Origin: Arthrobacter sp. OAP107
GTDB taxonomy: Bacteria > Actinomycetota > Actinomycetes > Actinomycetales > Micrococcaceae
NCBI RefSeq assembly: GCF_040546765.1
Contig: NZ_JBEPOK010000001.1
Location: 3,038,001-3,102,000 of the forward strand
DNA length: 64,000 bases
Reading direction: 5' to 3'
The notes beneath the pieces are model-generated. The model had not been told where the DNA came from. It was given only the letters and a program-made list of their open reading frames with translations, and made no database searches. Made by a program: the position numbers and the translations under genes. Positions 45,101-55,800 of the stretch are shown here, piece after piece. Every line of letters begins with the position of its first letter. Positions within the stretch are counted from its first letter, which is position 1.

Positions 45101-48100
45101 GACGGCCGTGCTCGTCCCAGCTCCTGACCACCGCCCCCAACACATTCGGAAAAGTCCACCGGCGGCCTTTTTCGGCGCTTTCACCAACAATGGGTGTACC
45201 AGCCATGCCCACGAAGCCGCTGGCGACCTCGCGCTGCTCCTGATCGAACGTTTTCCAAAAGCGTCCTGTCAAATCGCTTTCAGAGCGCACGGCGGCCGTC
45301 TTGCCCCCGCCGTAGTCCGACACTGCATAGACGGGCACACCCAGGCTATCGAAATGGAGCACGCCTGGAGTGTCCGCGTGCTTGGCAGTGAGCCAGGCGG
45401 CACGACGCTCTGGATCATTTAGAGGCTCGGGCTGCGTAGCCGGATCGGGGCTGTCTCTGTCCGCATACCACTGGCTGGTTTTAACCGTATCGTTCGCATC
45501 AGAGATCTTCTGGAGCCACGGTGTGAACTCACGGCCGGCGACAGTGCCGTTCGGGAACAGTGTGCGGACGTTGCGCCCGAGAGGGTCGTAGTAGAGGACG
45601 GGCGAAACACCGATTTCGCGCAGCAGCTTTTCGTCCTCGTACTCGTGCGTGGTGCTGAAGTAGGGTTCATACTGCTTGACCGGCTTCCCTTTGTTGTTAA
45701 GGACAGTGCGTCCGTTGCCCACCCATCGCGGATCCGCGTCCACTTCCGCCATGCTGCCGTCTGGATTCACCTGGAAGGCCTTCCCACGGTGTGTCTGAGC
45801 TTTGACCATCACCACACCACCGCAGCCGTTGAAATAGGCGTAGCTCTCCTGCCACCGAGTATTTGCGGCGCCGTGCTGCTCCCGGGCAAAAACGTGGACG
45901 TAAGCGGGGCGCCGGTTGTTCATCCAATCAGACAACTCATACTCCAACCGCATGGTCGGGTCATCTAGCGTGTCTCCGTCCGTCGCACCGGCTTTACCCA
46001 TGACGGCGGTCTTGATGACCATGCCCAGCTCGTCATGTTCGACGGCCGAGCGGTTGCCATTAGGATCCGTTACAAGCACCGGGCCGAGGACCCTGTAGTC
46101 GTTCGTCGCCGTAACGACGTTCCAAGCCGCTTGCCTGACTTCGACCTTCTCGATAAGCAGCACTTGCTGATCGAAAGCTGCGACGGTCTCAAGGCCGAAA
46201 GGATCCTTGGCACCAATTGCGATGTAGAAGTTAGCGCGGGGGTCAGCAGGGTAAATAGCTGTCCCCGATGGCAGCCACCAGTTGGTGTCTCCGGCGAATT
46301 GCACATAACCTGCAGCAGCGAAATCGGCGTCCACGACTTTGCCACCATATTGGGCGGCTATGACATTCTGCGTGAACGCTAGCTGGTAGCTCTGGTAACT
46401 CAGCCCAAGCGAATCCCACTGGCCGAATGGCAAGGGGTTCAGCGCGTTGTCGCGGAATAGTGTGCGGCTTTGGGAGAGTAAACGCTTTTGTGGCGCAACG
46501 TTGTCCGCGACGACTTCGTAGTCGATCGACTCTGCCGCAGCAATCTTGGCCTTGATCTCATCGAACTGGTAGAACGTGGTTGCCGAAGCAACGCCTGTAA
46601 TTTCATAGCTCCTGGACTCGATGGGCATTCGCAACCGATAGGCTTCGACCGGAACTTCTGTTTCAAAGTCTGATGTGTAGTCCGTCTCGGAACAGGTTAC
46701 GTATTGGTGTTGCTGATCGCGGGTTACTTCAGCAGGGAGAGAGAGATCGGCCGACCTGCGTCCGTAGATCACCGAGCAGGACTGGCGGGCGTTCCCATAC
46801 TCGTCAAGATCTAGTCCGAAGGTATGCAATATGCGAGGGTCAGCCGGATTTCGCTCGTAGTTGAGCGAAATGGACTCCCGGCCCACGGGAAAGAATACGC
46901 CGTATCGCTGACTTTCTTGTGGCTGCAAGCAGCGAACTTCGTAGTTGTTCTCCGTAATTAGGTAGGGGTGCCCTTCTCTTGCGGTGTTGTCGTAGCTATA
47001 CACTTCCTGGTGCAACGGCAAACCCTTCAAGGCGCGAACGCATTCCTGCATTGCGTTGACGCTCAGGCCTGAGGGCAACACCGACTCGGGAACGTGCTGC
47101 TCATGCAGGTAATACTCATGGCGGTGCTGATGCAGAATTTTCGATTGGTCTAGGAATGACCCTGTGTGAAACCAGGTTCGAATCGCTACTGGGGGCTGGT
47201 TCAGTTCTGGCACTAGTTCTTGGGCACCGTTCATGTCTTGGACTTCCACGGCGTAGTCCCCGAACGTACCGGCATCGAACTGCTCGACCATACCGAAGCC
47301 TCGGAACTCGCGCTCCTCGCCGTCGTAGTAGCCGTGGTGATAGGCGTAGTGGGTGACCACATGGCTTCGGCTGATGTGGTCGAAGGTCGTGACCTTTTCG
47401 ACTACGTGGACCGGAAAAGGAAGGCGCGTGATCCAAGGTTTTCCGGCTTGCTTGTCCTGGAGATAGAACTTGGTCGAAGGGGAGTACTCGACGCGTGTCT
47501 CCGCGCCCATGTTGTTGACAGTTTTGACCAACAAGTGGGGTTTCTTTCCGCCCATTAGATTAACGAAACGCATCTGCCGCCCTGCATTGCCCGCTAGGGG
47601 CGACGACCAGACCAGGCAGGCCGTGCCGTTACCAAGGAGATCGATTGGCACGATACTCGCCAAGTCGTCGACGTGCGGGAATGCTACTAACGGCTGAGCC
47701 TTGGTCCAACTGTTTCCCGACTGGTTGAAATACAGACGCACGCCGTCACGGTGCAGATAAATGATGTCGGTGGTGCCGCTGCCGTCGATGTCGGCCAGTC
47801 GGACGCGCCGCGGCTCGAACTGGTCAGGATTGTCGAACCAAGGCGCGTTGTCCATAGTGACCTTGGCGCCGAAGCAGCCGTACCCTAGGTTGGGCCAGTA
47901 GCAGACCTCGCCATTACGAATACGGACGATGTCGGTCAAACCATCGCCGGAGAGGTCAGCCAGATAGATGGATTGGGTACCGTCAGAAAACGTAACTCGG
48001 GGGCCGTTCTCATCTTCGAGGGCTTGGGGGACGCGCTGCGCAGAACCGAAACCCGCTTCGGCGAGCGAAGCGTGCCAAACGAAGGCGTCGTCTTCAGTGA

Positions 48101-49817
48101 TTAGCACGTCGGCGTGGCCGTCACCGTCAAGATCGACGAACTTGACATTCGGATCGCGCGTATCGAAGTTCAGGCGCGATGTGAAGGATCGGAAGGAATG
48201 CCAGCCTTCGGCTGCGTCGTGCTTATAGAAGCCGGGCGACGGCCCCTCCATAACGACGACATCGGGCTGACCATCTCCGGCCAGGTCCACGAAATCCACT
48301 CCGCTATTCAAAGAGACATTTGGTTTGAGTGCGACTGTTTCGAGTGGTGCGAACTTCGCCTTCACTGATTCCCTGCCCTGAAGCATCTTGTCTGGGACAG
48401 TGCTGATGTTGCGCTTGTAAAACCAAGCTCCCGCCTGCTCGGTGAGAATGCCTGGGATACCCTCACCATGCAGGTCCATCCAACGGTAGGAACTGCCGTC
48501 CAGACCGACAGGGAGGTTGTCCAAGCTCGAGGGATCAACCTCCTCCACCTTGTTCTGCACGATGGGCTCGGTGTATGCGAATTCCACAGGTGGGAGACTG
48601 CGCGTGCTGTACCCGACGTTTTCCCGACGATAGCCGGTCTGTGCGACAGTACATAGAAAGCTGTAGACGGGGTCGCGGACAGCGGTGGGATCCAATTCGT
48701 CCGAGTATGTAAAATCCGTGGAGCGCACGAGGCAGTCCCGTTCCACGCCCGCTTCTCCGGGGAAGTGGTGAAACATCAGAATGCGCTGGCAAGTTCGATA
48801 GGTTCGGATCTCGAATCCAGGACGATACGAGGAAAACGGATCGTTGCGGGCCGGCCACTCGCCCGTTTCACTAGAGATCGGCGTGTTGACGTCGTGCTCG
48901 CCGTAGTCGAGAACGACTTCGAAAAACCAGGAGCTGCTCGCGTCGGGTGCGGCGGCCTCCTGCGGCTCCGGCCAGGGAGCGTCGTCTTTGAGCACCGGGA
49001 AGTAGGGCGCACCGTTGCCGTATCGGATGCGCTTGAGGTAGCGCCCCGCTGAACGCGAGGTCGTCGTCCTATTGCATTCGTGCGCTTTAGAGATAGGGTC
49101 GCCAACGGAGTCCTCAAAGATCCGAGCGGAGTCTTCGCTCTTGTAGCCGTAGACGATGGCGTTTCCCTTGTCATCATGACTTTGGCAGATCAACCAACTG
49201 AAGATGTGCCGGGGGTTGGCGGGATCAGAGATGCGGCTCTCAGGCGTTTTGCCGTACCACGTAGTGATGTTGTCTTTGGAAATGGAGCGCCAGAACACGT
49301 CAGTGACATCGATAGTATTCGTCCAGCGCTCGATGCGCGCAAAAAGCCCCTCAATCCGTGGGCGATAGCGGCGAACCTGATACTCGATGCCATCCACGAT
49401 CCTTGTGGGTAGGATCTCGCGATCCCACTCCGACCCTGGCGCGTTCTGCGCGAGAACCGGTACCAAGTCTTCGGCGCCCGAAATAATAAAGACATCAGAC
49501 TCTTCCGCGTCGTGGTATTGCGGCAGGCCTTTGTCGGTTTTGCGGGTGATCGCTGGCAGTGACAGGCTCCAACCGAATCCGAAAGGACCATTGCCAGAAC
49601 CGGAATCGTAGGAAATTGAGAGTTGGGGTCCGAATCCGGATCGCCCCGGGCTAGTAGCAATTGGCAGGGACATGGATCCGGTTCCGGTTACGGGGTTGGC
49701 TGCGAATTTTTCGCCCATCCCGCGGATGGCACCTCCGCCCTTGGGCAGAGATATTGAGGGAATTGCTGACTTCCATTCTCCATTGTTAGGAACGTTCTCT
49801 GTCTCCGAGAGAGTCAT
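42123..49817 (-). CDS. Tc toxin TcB-TcC fusion (cocoon with variable toxic C-terminus), 2564 aa
   Basis: ATG 49815-49817 follows AGAGGTG. Domains in order: SpvB domain (residues ~20-330; LPKGGGAIRGMGEKFAANPV, LSISYDSGSGNGPFGFGWSL); FG-GAP/VCBS-type repeats (VDLAGDGQPDVVV, VDLDGDGHADVLI) and TcdB middle domains (LSGDGLTDIVRIRNGEVCYW, ~626); then RHS/YD repeats and the RHS core (GKEQDQETGLYYFGQRYYAP, ~2110-2140; FARNSPAVFVDATG ~2150). The last ~400 residues are the hypervariable part. In Tc toxins TcB and TcC form a hollow shell that encloses the self-cleaved C-terminal effector, which is injected through the TcA pore. Here both are one polypeptide. The gene starts 65 bp after TcA, in one operon. 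Confidence 0.92.
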   Translation of the reverse strand: MTLSETENVPNNGEWKSAIPSISLPKGGGAIRGMGEKFAANPVTGTGSMSLPIATSPGRSGFGPQLSISYDSGSGNGPFGFGWSLSLPAITRKTDKGLPQYHDAEESDVFIISGAEDLVPVLAQNAPGSEWDREILPTRIVDGIEYQVRRYRPRIEGLFARIERWTNTIDVTDVFWRSISKDNITTWYGKTPESRISDPANPRHIFSWLICQSHDDKGNAIVYGYKSEDSARIFEDSVGDPISKAHECNRTTTSRSAGRYLKRIRYGNGAPYFPVLKDDAPWPEPQEAAAPDASSSWFFEVVLDYGEHDVNTPISSETGEWPARNDPFSSYRPGFEIRTYRTCQRILMFHHFPGEAGVERDCLVRSTDFTYSDELDPTAVRDPVYSFLCTVAQTGYRRENVGYSTRSLPPVEFAYTEPIVQNKVEEVDPSSLDNLPVGLDGSSYRWMDLHGEGIPGILTEQAGAWFYKRNISTVPDKMLQGRESVKAKFAPLETVALKPNVSLNSGVDFVDLAGDGQPDVVVMEGPSPGFYKHDAAEGWHSFRSFTSRLNFDTRDPNVKFVDLDGDGHADVLITEDDAFVWHASLAEAGFGSAQRVPQALEDENGPRVTFSDGTQSIYLADLSGDGLTDIVRIRNGEVCYWPNLGYGCFGAKVTMDNAPWFDNPDQFEPRRVRLADIDGSGTTDIIYLHRDGVRLYFNQSGNSWTKAQPLVAFPHVDDLASIVPIDLLGNGTACLVWSSPLAGNAGRQMRFVNLMGGKKPHLLVKTVNNMGAETRVEYSPSTKFYLQDKQAGKPWITRLPFPVHVVEKVTTFDHISRSHVVTHYAYHHGYYDGEEREFRGFGMVEQFDAGTFGDYAVEVQDMNGAQELVPELNQPPVAIRTWFHTGSFLDQSKILHQHRHEYYLHEQHVPESVLPSGLSVNAMQECVRALKGLPLHQEVYSYDNTAREGHPYLITENNYEVRCLQPQESQRYGVFFPVGRESISLNYERNPADPRILHTFGLDLDEYGNARQSCSVIYGRRSADLSLPAEVTRDQQHQYVTCSETDYTSDFETEVPVEAYRLRMPIESRSYEITGVASATTFYQFDEIKAKIAAAESIDYEVVADNVAPQKRLLSQSRTLFRDNALNPLPFGQWDSLGLSYQSYQLAFTQNVIAAQYGGKVVDADFAAAGYVQFAGDTNWWLPSGTAIYPADPRANFYIAIGAKDPFGLETVAAFDQQVLLIEKVEVRQAAWNVVTATNDYRVLGPVLVTDPNGNRSAVEHDELGMVIKTAVMGKAGATDGDTLDDPTMRLEYELSDWMNNRRPAYVHVFAREQHGAANTRWQESYAYFNGCGGVVMVKAQTHRGKAFQVNPDGSMAEVDADPRWVGNGRTVLNNKGKPVKQYEPYFSTTHEYEDEKLLREIGVSPVLYYDPLGRNVRTLFPNGTVAGREFTPWLQKISDANDTVKTSQWYADRDSPDPATQPEPLNDPERRAAWLTAKHADTPGVLHFDSLGVPVYAVSDYGGGKTAAVRSESDLTGRFWKTFDQEQREVASGFVGMAGTPIVGESAEKGRRWTFPNVLGAVVRSWDEHGRQFRTDYDDLQRPISIFVQEAGRAEILLNFVVYGDRMGQANAQPLNLLGAAHLVFDQAGMVRVPELDFKGNPRSVERVLANEYKNDLNWSLLPGQPDIPAIQAAASQDLEVAEVFTASSTYDALNRPMRVALPDGTIVVPTYNEANFLASLKAQIRGQGNFIDFLKGQDYDAKGQRQMAHYGNDVFTRYFYDPKTFRLTELLTYKAGANPQTQSLQNLNYAYDPVGNITEIRDDAQQTYFFNNAVVKPKNLYEYDAIYQLVRASGRELAGLGNDTIRTDSDLDVVPQLPHLNSTNALRRYTQEYEYDLLGNIKVLRHRYRPQAGAGSGWTRHYRYAFDDAIGNRTNRLTATSMPGDLDGGPYSGTCDHDSYGNMIRMPHLAVMDWNCMDQLRHVNLRGGGNAYYVYGLGGQRQRKVIERNGNLKLEWIFLGAVMIFRRRRRTSGALRFERWTVHISDNTGQIAQADTKTFDDDNADPANPLHIALIRYQYTNRLGSAVLETDENGNPISYEEYHPYGTSAYRSAKPGFDLSLKRYRFSGKEQDQETGLYYFGQRYYAPWLGRWISSDPRGFSDGLHLFRFARNSPAVFVDATGTDSEPLEMVKRTKEKLTGEESFDDLKRIFGNAPAGWQFDPSLTNENYRSRWLPDKGGWYVYVPTESNPAATDGSPADENASSADSQISGPAPKNIHPTPPNDDTTTTPPSEDTDAPRPDSLTHAGPVVEKGIWLGRSFRDRGFTLEHLYNNDIAKAIRAQGDNRPLYDVETDTRVKQIKSSNGSAATLEAHASKATRDAGKAIASNATGSMAGKSPQAVVITPTDAPPSAGADIATGYNKIRGPVPDSIPPEHVRGLPGALGVAGRGLTVAGYALSAFALGSDLADKDYAMAGGDAVSTVGGGLEVYALASPGATAGAGVTAMTAGLALGGVGIAITSAISGIRAFRRRDFWGAFAGGVGLLAGAAITIGAFFSMPAFLVGGLIAAAGVGLFHLQRWLRS

Positions 49818-49882
49818 CTGTCACCTCTTGTTCAATAAAGCAGCCAGGAATTGATTCCGCACCCTTGGAAAGTGGGGCCTTT

Positions 49883-52800
49883 TCAGCCCAGCTTGTAGTG
49901 GACCACTACGTAAACGTCCTGGATTTCATCCGGATCCAATATCAAGCCCGCGAAGCTGTTTGTGCCCTCACGCTTCATTTTCAGCGTCATCTCTGCGTTG
50001 ATGTCCACATCTTCCAGGTTGAGTCCGGCATCTGTTGCGTTGAGCGTCGCTTTATGGAGGCCGCCATATGTTTCATTCGACGTCATCAAGAACTCGTCCG
50101 ACTCGGCCGCGTTCACCTCGCCGTGTTTCACTGTCGAGATGACGGCGGTATAGTCGCCGTCATGCGTCGAGCGAGCGAATAGCTCGATGCATGAGATCAC
50201 GACATTCCGATCGTGAGCCAAAAAGAGCAGTCGCTGTGCTTCGATGGTGAACCGCAGCACTTGGTCGTCGCCCTCGGTTGCCGGGCGGAGGAACGCGTAC
50301 CACTCATTCGGAAAATCAGCCCGTGCACTGAACATCTGAACTAGCGGCTGATCCTTGCGTTCGGCAGCGTTTGCAATGAAGTCCTTGACGTGGTTCGCCG
50401 CCCGCGCTCGGAACGTGCCGGCACCCTCTCGCGCCGTGTAGCTGAGATGCAGCACGACGTCTGCGATGGTGCCGTAATCGAGCTGCCGCAGCTCTTTGTC
50501 TTCTGTTAGCTCTATTTCCCATTCGCTGATCGAACCGGCATTCTCGAACGGGAGGTAGCGCTCATCCCTGAAGTTCAGTTCGAATAGTCCCGGGTCACTC
50601 TGGGCGGTGCTGGTGACAAGTGCCGTCACTGGTGTGTTGTTAGTACGGAATCTGGCGTCGTCGATCCAAACGCCCTCGTCGTTCTCGTGCTCATACTCGC
50701 CCGAGCTGTTCATTGAGGTGTTCACGCGAACGTTGTTGTTTATCAGCCGCAGAGTGCAGCTGATAGTCGAATAGGGCCCTGCGATGCACGGGATCGATAG
50801 CCGGACGGCCTTGATCCTTCGGAAGTAATGGCCTGCGAAATCGAGGTCGAACAGCTCTTCAGGGATCGAGAATGTGCAACGTCCGGTCTCACGCAGTGCC
50901 AGAAGCGCGAGTGGATCAACGCGCAGCAACGAAATGTTTTTTGTAAGCTCCAGCTCACGTTTGTTGTCGTTCAGGTACGTGCTCTCCATTCGCCGTAGCG
51001 CGAGTTGAAGCTCCTCGCCGGCCATGAGACCGCTTTTCGAATCATCCCAATAGCCGTAGTTAATGAAGCTCGCGGTTTCGTCGCCCAGTTCGTTGCAGAG
51101 TGCCTTCTCGCATTTCTTTGCGAGCTCGTACGCCAGCGTGTAGCTCTGCTTGTAGACGACCAGCAGGCGCTCACGCATCCACTGGTACAACTCCTGACCG
51201 GTGAACTTATCTCTTAGGAACTGCTCGACCTGCTCCGTCTGCTCGATCTGACGTTCGTGGTTCTCGAGTTCCTTGGTCGTCACCTGGATTTGAATGTCGG
51301 CGGACGTGATCTGCTTGTCGAGCTGCACAATCTCGCGGGCTGCGATGTTGGCTTGGAATGCCCACTCCTGCTCACGCCTGATGTAAGAGCCCACGGTGGC
51401 AGCCTGCGCCGCCTCGGACGAAAGGAGCGCGCTGACTCCCGCTGCGGCGCGAGCAGCGGCCGAGCTGGCCGCACCGAGATTCTGGCCGCCCCACAGCGCG
51501 CCCGCACCCACGCCGAGTGGTGTGCCCACTGCATCGAGCTGCGGGAACAATGAGAGTATTCCCGCAGCGACCTCCGCAGAGTTCGCGCCCACGGACCACC
51601 ACTTCGCATCCCGGTTCTTGTCGAGTTCCTGTTTTTCCTTGCCGATCACCCTAACGCCGGTCACGCCACTGTCCGACAGAACGGTGTCGGCACCCGTGAC
51701 GACCGGTGCTATCAATGTGTCGGCGGGCAATTGGCTGTCTGCGTTGAGCGTCGTCGAGATCGTTGGCGGTACAGGCACCGCGATGGTCTCACCCAGCAGT
51801 TCCACATAATGCTGGAGTCGCATTGCTGCTGAAACGCGCGTTTTCAGGAGATTCTCCTTGTTGGCCTGGGACTCCAGCACCTGCCGCTGGCGCACCTCGG
51901 TCACGCGCTGAAGCAGGTCGCGCTCCTGTGATGTTCGCAGGCGGACGAGCTCCTCCGCGTCCAGCTTCTCGAACGCCGACAGCAGCGACTGCCCGAGACC
52001 GCGTACCTCGTTGCAGAACTCATTTGCCCTCTGGAGCAGATGCGCGAAGCGGTGGATCGGCGGCGGGCTGCCCAGATCGGCCAAGATACTACTGATGCTC
52101 AAACCCTGCGCCGCTGCCTGCACGAGGGCCGCCGGGTCAATGGGCGGCGCAAATAGCGCAAGTTGACGCTCCACGCCATCGATGTCCTGGCAGTGGCGAA
52201 TCTTGTACAGCCGGTCCTCCACTCGGTCCCAATGTTCCAGCATCGCCTCATTCGGAGGTACACAGAAGTACAGCGCCGAGCCAATGCCGAGCAGGACGTT
52301 GCCAAGCGCGCTGTCACTGCCGGGCGCGTCACTGGAGTACGGGAAGGTGTTTTCAAGCTCGACCAGCGCATTCGAGAAGTCGTCCCATGACGTTTCGAGC
52401 GAGGCATACGACTCGGCGTCGACCTCTCCGCGGCGGGGAACAAACTCTGGCCGCTTCCCGAGCACGTGCGACGCCATGACGTAGAGCTGGAGTGCCTCGA
52501 ATACGCTCTCGCGCGTGAACTTGCGGAATAACGAGTCGGCCCAGTCGACGAGGTTTGTGGCGTACTGGATTACAACGTGCTTCATGTAGGCGATCGGCCT
52601 ATTCGCAGCAACGCGATGCGGGTCGAACGGGTGGTCACGCCACTCTGCGATTACCGCATTCTCAACGCTGGGGTCTGCGTTCGGCGCGAGTGTTTTGAAC
52701 CATTCTTCGAGGTTGGTTGGGGCCGTCGTCTTGAACGGCAGCAGCTTCCAGTACCGAGCCGTCGCAGACTCGCCCGGGATAGCCGGGGCGTCCGTCGTCG

Positions 52801-55800
52801 GGTCGTAGATCAGATGGAACCACTTCATTGCCTCCTCGTATCGGCCGTTCTTGCTCAGCCTGGTGGCTATATACAGCGGTACGTGGAAGAAAAGCTCCAT
52901 GTTGTAGGCGCTGTTCGCGCCCAGCGGATCGAAGCAAACATTTTGCTTGTAGTACGTCCGGGTCGCGAAGTTCACCGGTCTCTGAACGAAGCCACCTTGG
53001 CCGAAAGTCTGGATGAAGCCCTCATGGAAGACTGGGTCGTAGGCCGTCTCGAAGGTCAGTCCGTTGTCCGAATCAAGACTCGTGTTCGCCTCAATGAGAC
53101 CCCGCACGCCACCTTGGTTCAGCCGCTTCATATATTCAGATGTGTATGGATGGTGGAAGGTGTGAAACTCAAGTCCGTAAGACGGCGGCGGAGCCAGAAC
53201 GATGGACTCATCGTGCCAGCCTTCCCCTAGCTGTAGTGAGCCAAAAGCACCGCCGATCGGCCGGCGGTCGATCGCACTGCTGACAGCGGCCTGCTTGGTT
53301 ACTTTGCCGTTGACCATATCCAGCGCTTTCGCGGGCCCAAACGAAGGCTGACTACCCAGCTTAATACCGTGTGCCAGATCCAACCTGACCCCCATCTCGT
53401 CCAGCTCCATGTATTTATCGACCGTCAACTGCAAGCCCCCGGATCGCGGTAGCAGGGCGTGCATCTCGAGCCCCTTGTTCATGTCAAACCAAGGTGGCGG
53501 CACCATGCCCCAAATTGGAGTCCGGACCGGGCGCACGAAGTAGGTGCGGAGCCTATCCCGGTAGAAGAACGGGTCAGTAAGCGTTACTTCGACCCCAGAC
53601 TGGGTGTCCACGGGCAGAAGCCCGTGGTCTACGGACTTCCTAAAATATGTATGGCCCGTGAGCTCGAGCTTGCCGTCGCGCCGCCGTTTTCCAAACTCGT
53701 AGCGATACTCGGACGTAATCTCCTGGTGCGCTCGCCATTGGCCGTCAACTTGAACGGGCGACGTGATGTCCGCCAGGTTGAAGCTCCCGCTGAAATAGTT
53801 CCAGTAGTTGTCTCTGGCCGAGATCTTGAGTTCTTGTGTGTCGGTGTCGATTGACGGCGTGAGGAGGTAGTCGCGCTCTACGACATAGTCAGGGGTAACC
53901 CAGTCGGGTGTCCGCGAATGCTCGATGAACTCCTTGGTTTGGGCCTTTGGGGTCCATTTGCCGTCGACAAGTTCGCTCCAGGCGATCCGGATCTGGAGCT
54001 TCTCTACTGCCTTAATCTTCGGTATAGGCTCCTTCGATAGGTCCTGCGCCGAGCTGCTTCCCTTATCTGGAGGGCTAGAGACACGTATGAACTCCGGCCA
54101 GAAGAGGAAGAGCCGTTGTTTCCAGATCACCGGCACAAGGCCAACGCCACTGTTGCCCTCCTGGTTCTCCATGCCCTCCGTGGCCCGGATGTCCACCGGC
54201 ACGCGCGACCATGTGCTCCATTTGCCAAATTCATCCCAGGTTCGGTGGTAGTACTTATAAGGTGCTGCATGCGTCCGGCCGAAAACGTGGAGGTACTTCA
54301 GGCGCCCGTTGCTATAGTTCTCGCGGTGCGTGCCGCAGACGTCGAGGTTCGCCACCTGGTCCAGACTCGTAAGGTAGCCGCGGAGGGCCTCCTCAACCGT
54401 GCGGTCAGTCACGTCGTTCTGAAGGATGTACGACTCGAGGTCGCGGAAGAACTCGCTGCGGTCCATCCTCCACTCAGGCTCCAGCCAATTCTCCGGGTAA
54501 AGGAAGACCTTCCGGTTTGCCTCCCACACCCGGTATTGCTTTAACCATTCCCAACGTTCTCGGTCGATCGCGCTCGGCGCCACACCCTCCTCAGTGCCCC
54601 CGCCCCTATCGCTCTCCAAATTGAGTAGGCAGCGCTGGACAAACTGCTGAACTGCGGCGCTTGCCTGCACCACACGGGAGGTGTCCATGCACGAGCCCAT
54701 CTGGACATCGATGAGCAGATACTCATAGAGGCCGTCGGCGTCCGTCGCACCCCACTGGCGGATTTCCGGGCGGGTGAGCAGGTACGCCACCAGGGCATCC
54801 CGTTGGTGGGCTCGTATGCTGTCGCTGAGTTGCCCTGCAATTTCGAGCCCGTCCGTCTCGTCATAGGCCGCCGCCACTGCACGCTTCAGCAGCTGTGCTG
54901 TGGCGTCAAGCTTGTCGAAGTGGTCGGTGACCATGCCCCACTCAAGTAGGGTCTGGGGAGACACGCCTGTCCGTGCGAGGATGTCCAAAGCTGGGCGCAA
55001 ACGATTCATGCTGGCTTCGTTCCTGAAGTCCCCTACGGTCAGTCCGAAGTGTGTTTGTGCCAGGAAGCTCAGGGCCGACTCATCCCACGCCATAGCTTCG
55101 CGAACAGATTGGAGGAAGCCGTCCATATCTGGCGCTGGGTCCGCGCTCGCGGCGGTGAATATGTCGGTCAATCGGGCGTTACCCTGGGGGACCGCGCTGC
55201 GCAGGCCCACGTAGGCCACCAGGCGGTCCACCTGCGCCGGGGTGGGAGCCGTGAAGTCCATACTGTCGAAGTCATTGGCGTGCGCCAGAATGTACCGGAG
55301 CTCCTCCGGGTGCAGCCCAAGTTGGTCGACCAGGATCGTGGCCCGGTGCAGTTGCATCGCGACAGCGCCAAAGTCATTGACTGTCGTCGCCGGATAAGCG
55401 TCCTGTGGAGAAAGCACCTCGAGGCCCGAGGTAGGGGTCTTCCAGAGGAGCGAAACGCCGGCGGTATCGTTGATGTCCGCATACTTGAGCAGGAGTCTGT
55501 GGGACCGTCCCCCGTCCAAATTAACTATGACTTCGCGGGTGGTATCGGCTTCGTTGCTAGCCTTCTCCAGCACCTTTTGGTTGTCAATGTAGAGCTTGAA
55601 AGCATCGTCGTCACCCGCGACTTCCACAACGATCGTGCGCTCGCCAGCCGGCGCCAATACGAACGCGTCCCAAGTGGCGCTGAAGCCGTCAGCCGGCACC
55701 CCCGGATCGGGCGACTCATCCGCCCACTCAAAGTTCACGGCAGACTCAATCCGGGTCGCGACCTTCGTTGTCCAGTCCGGATCGCTGAAGTAGCACGCCG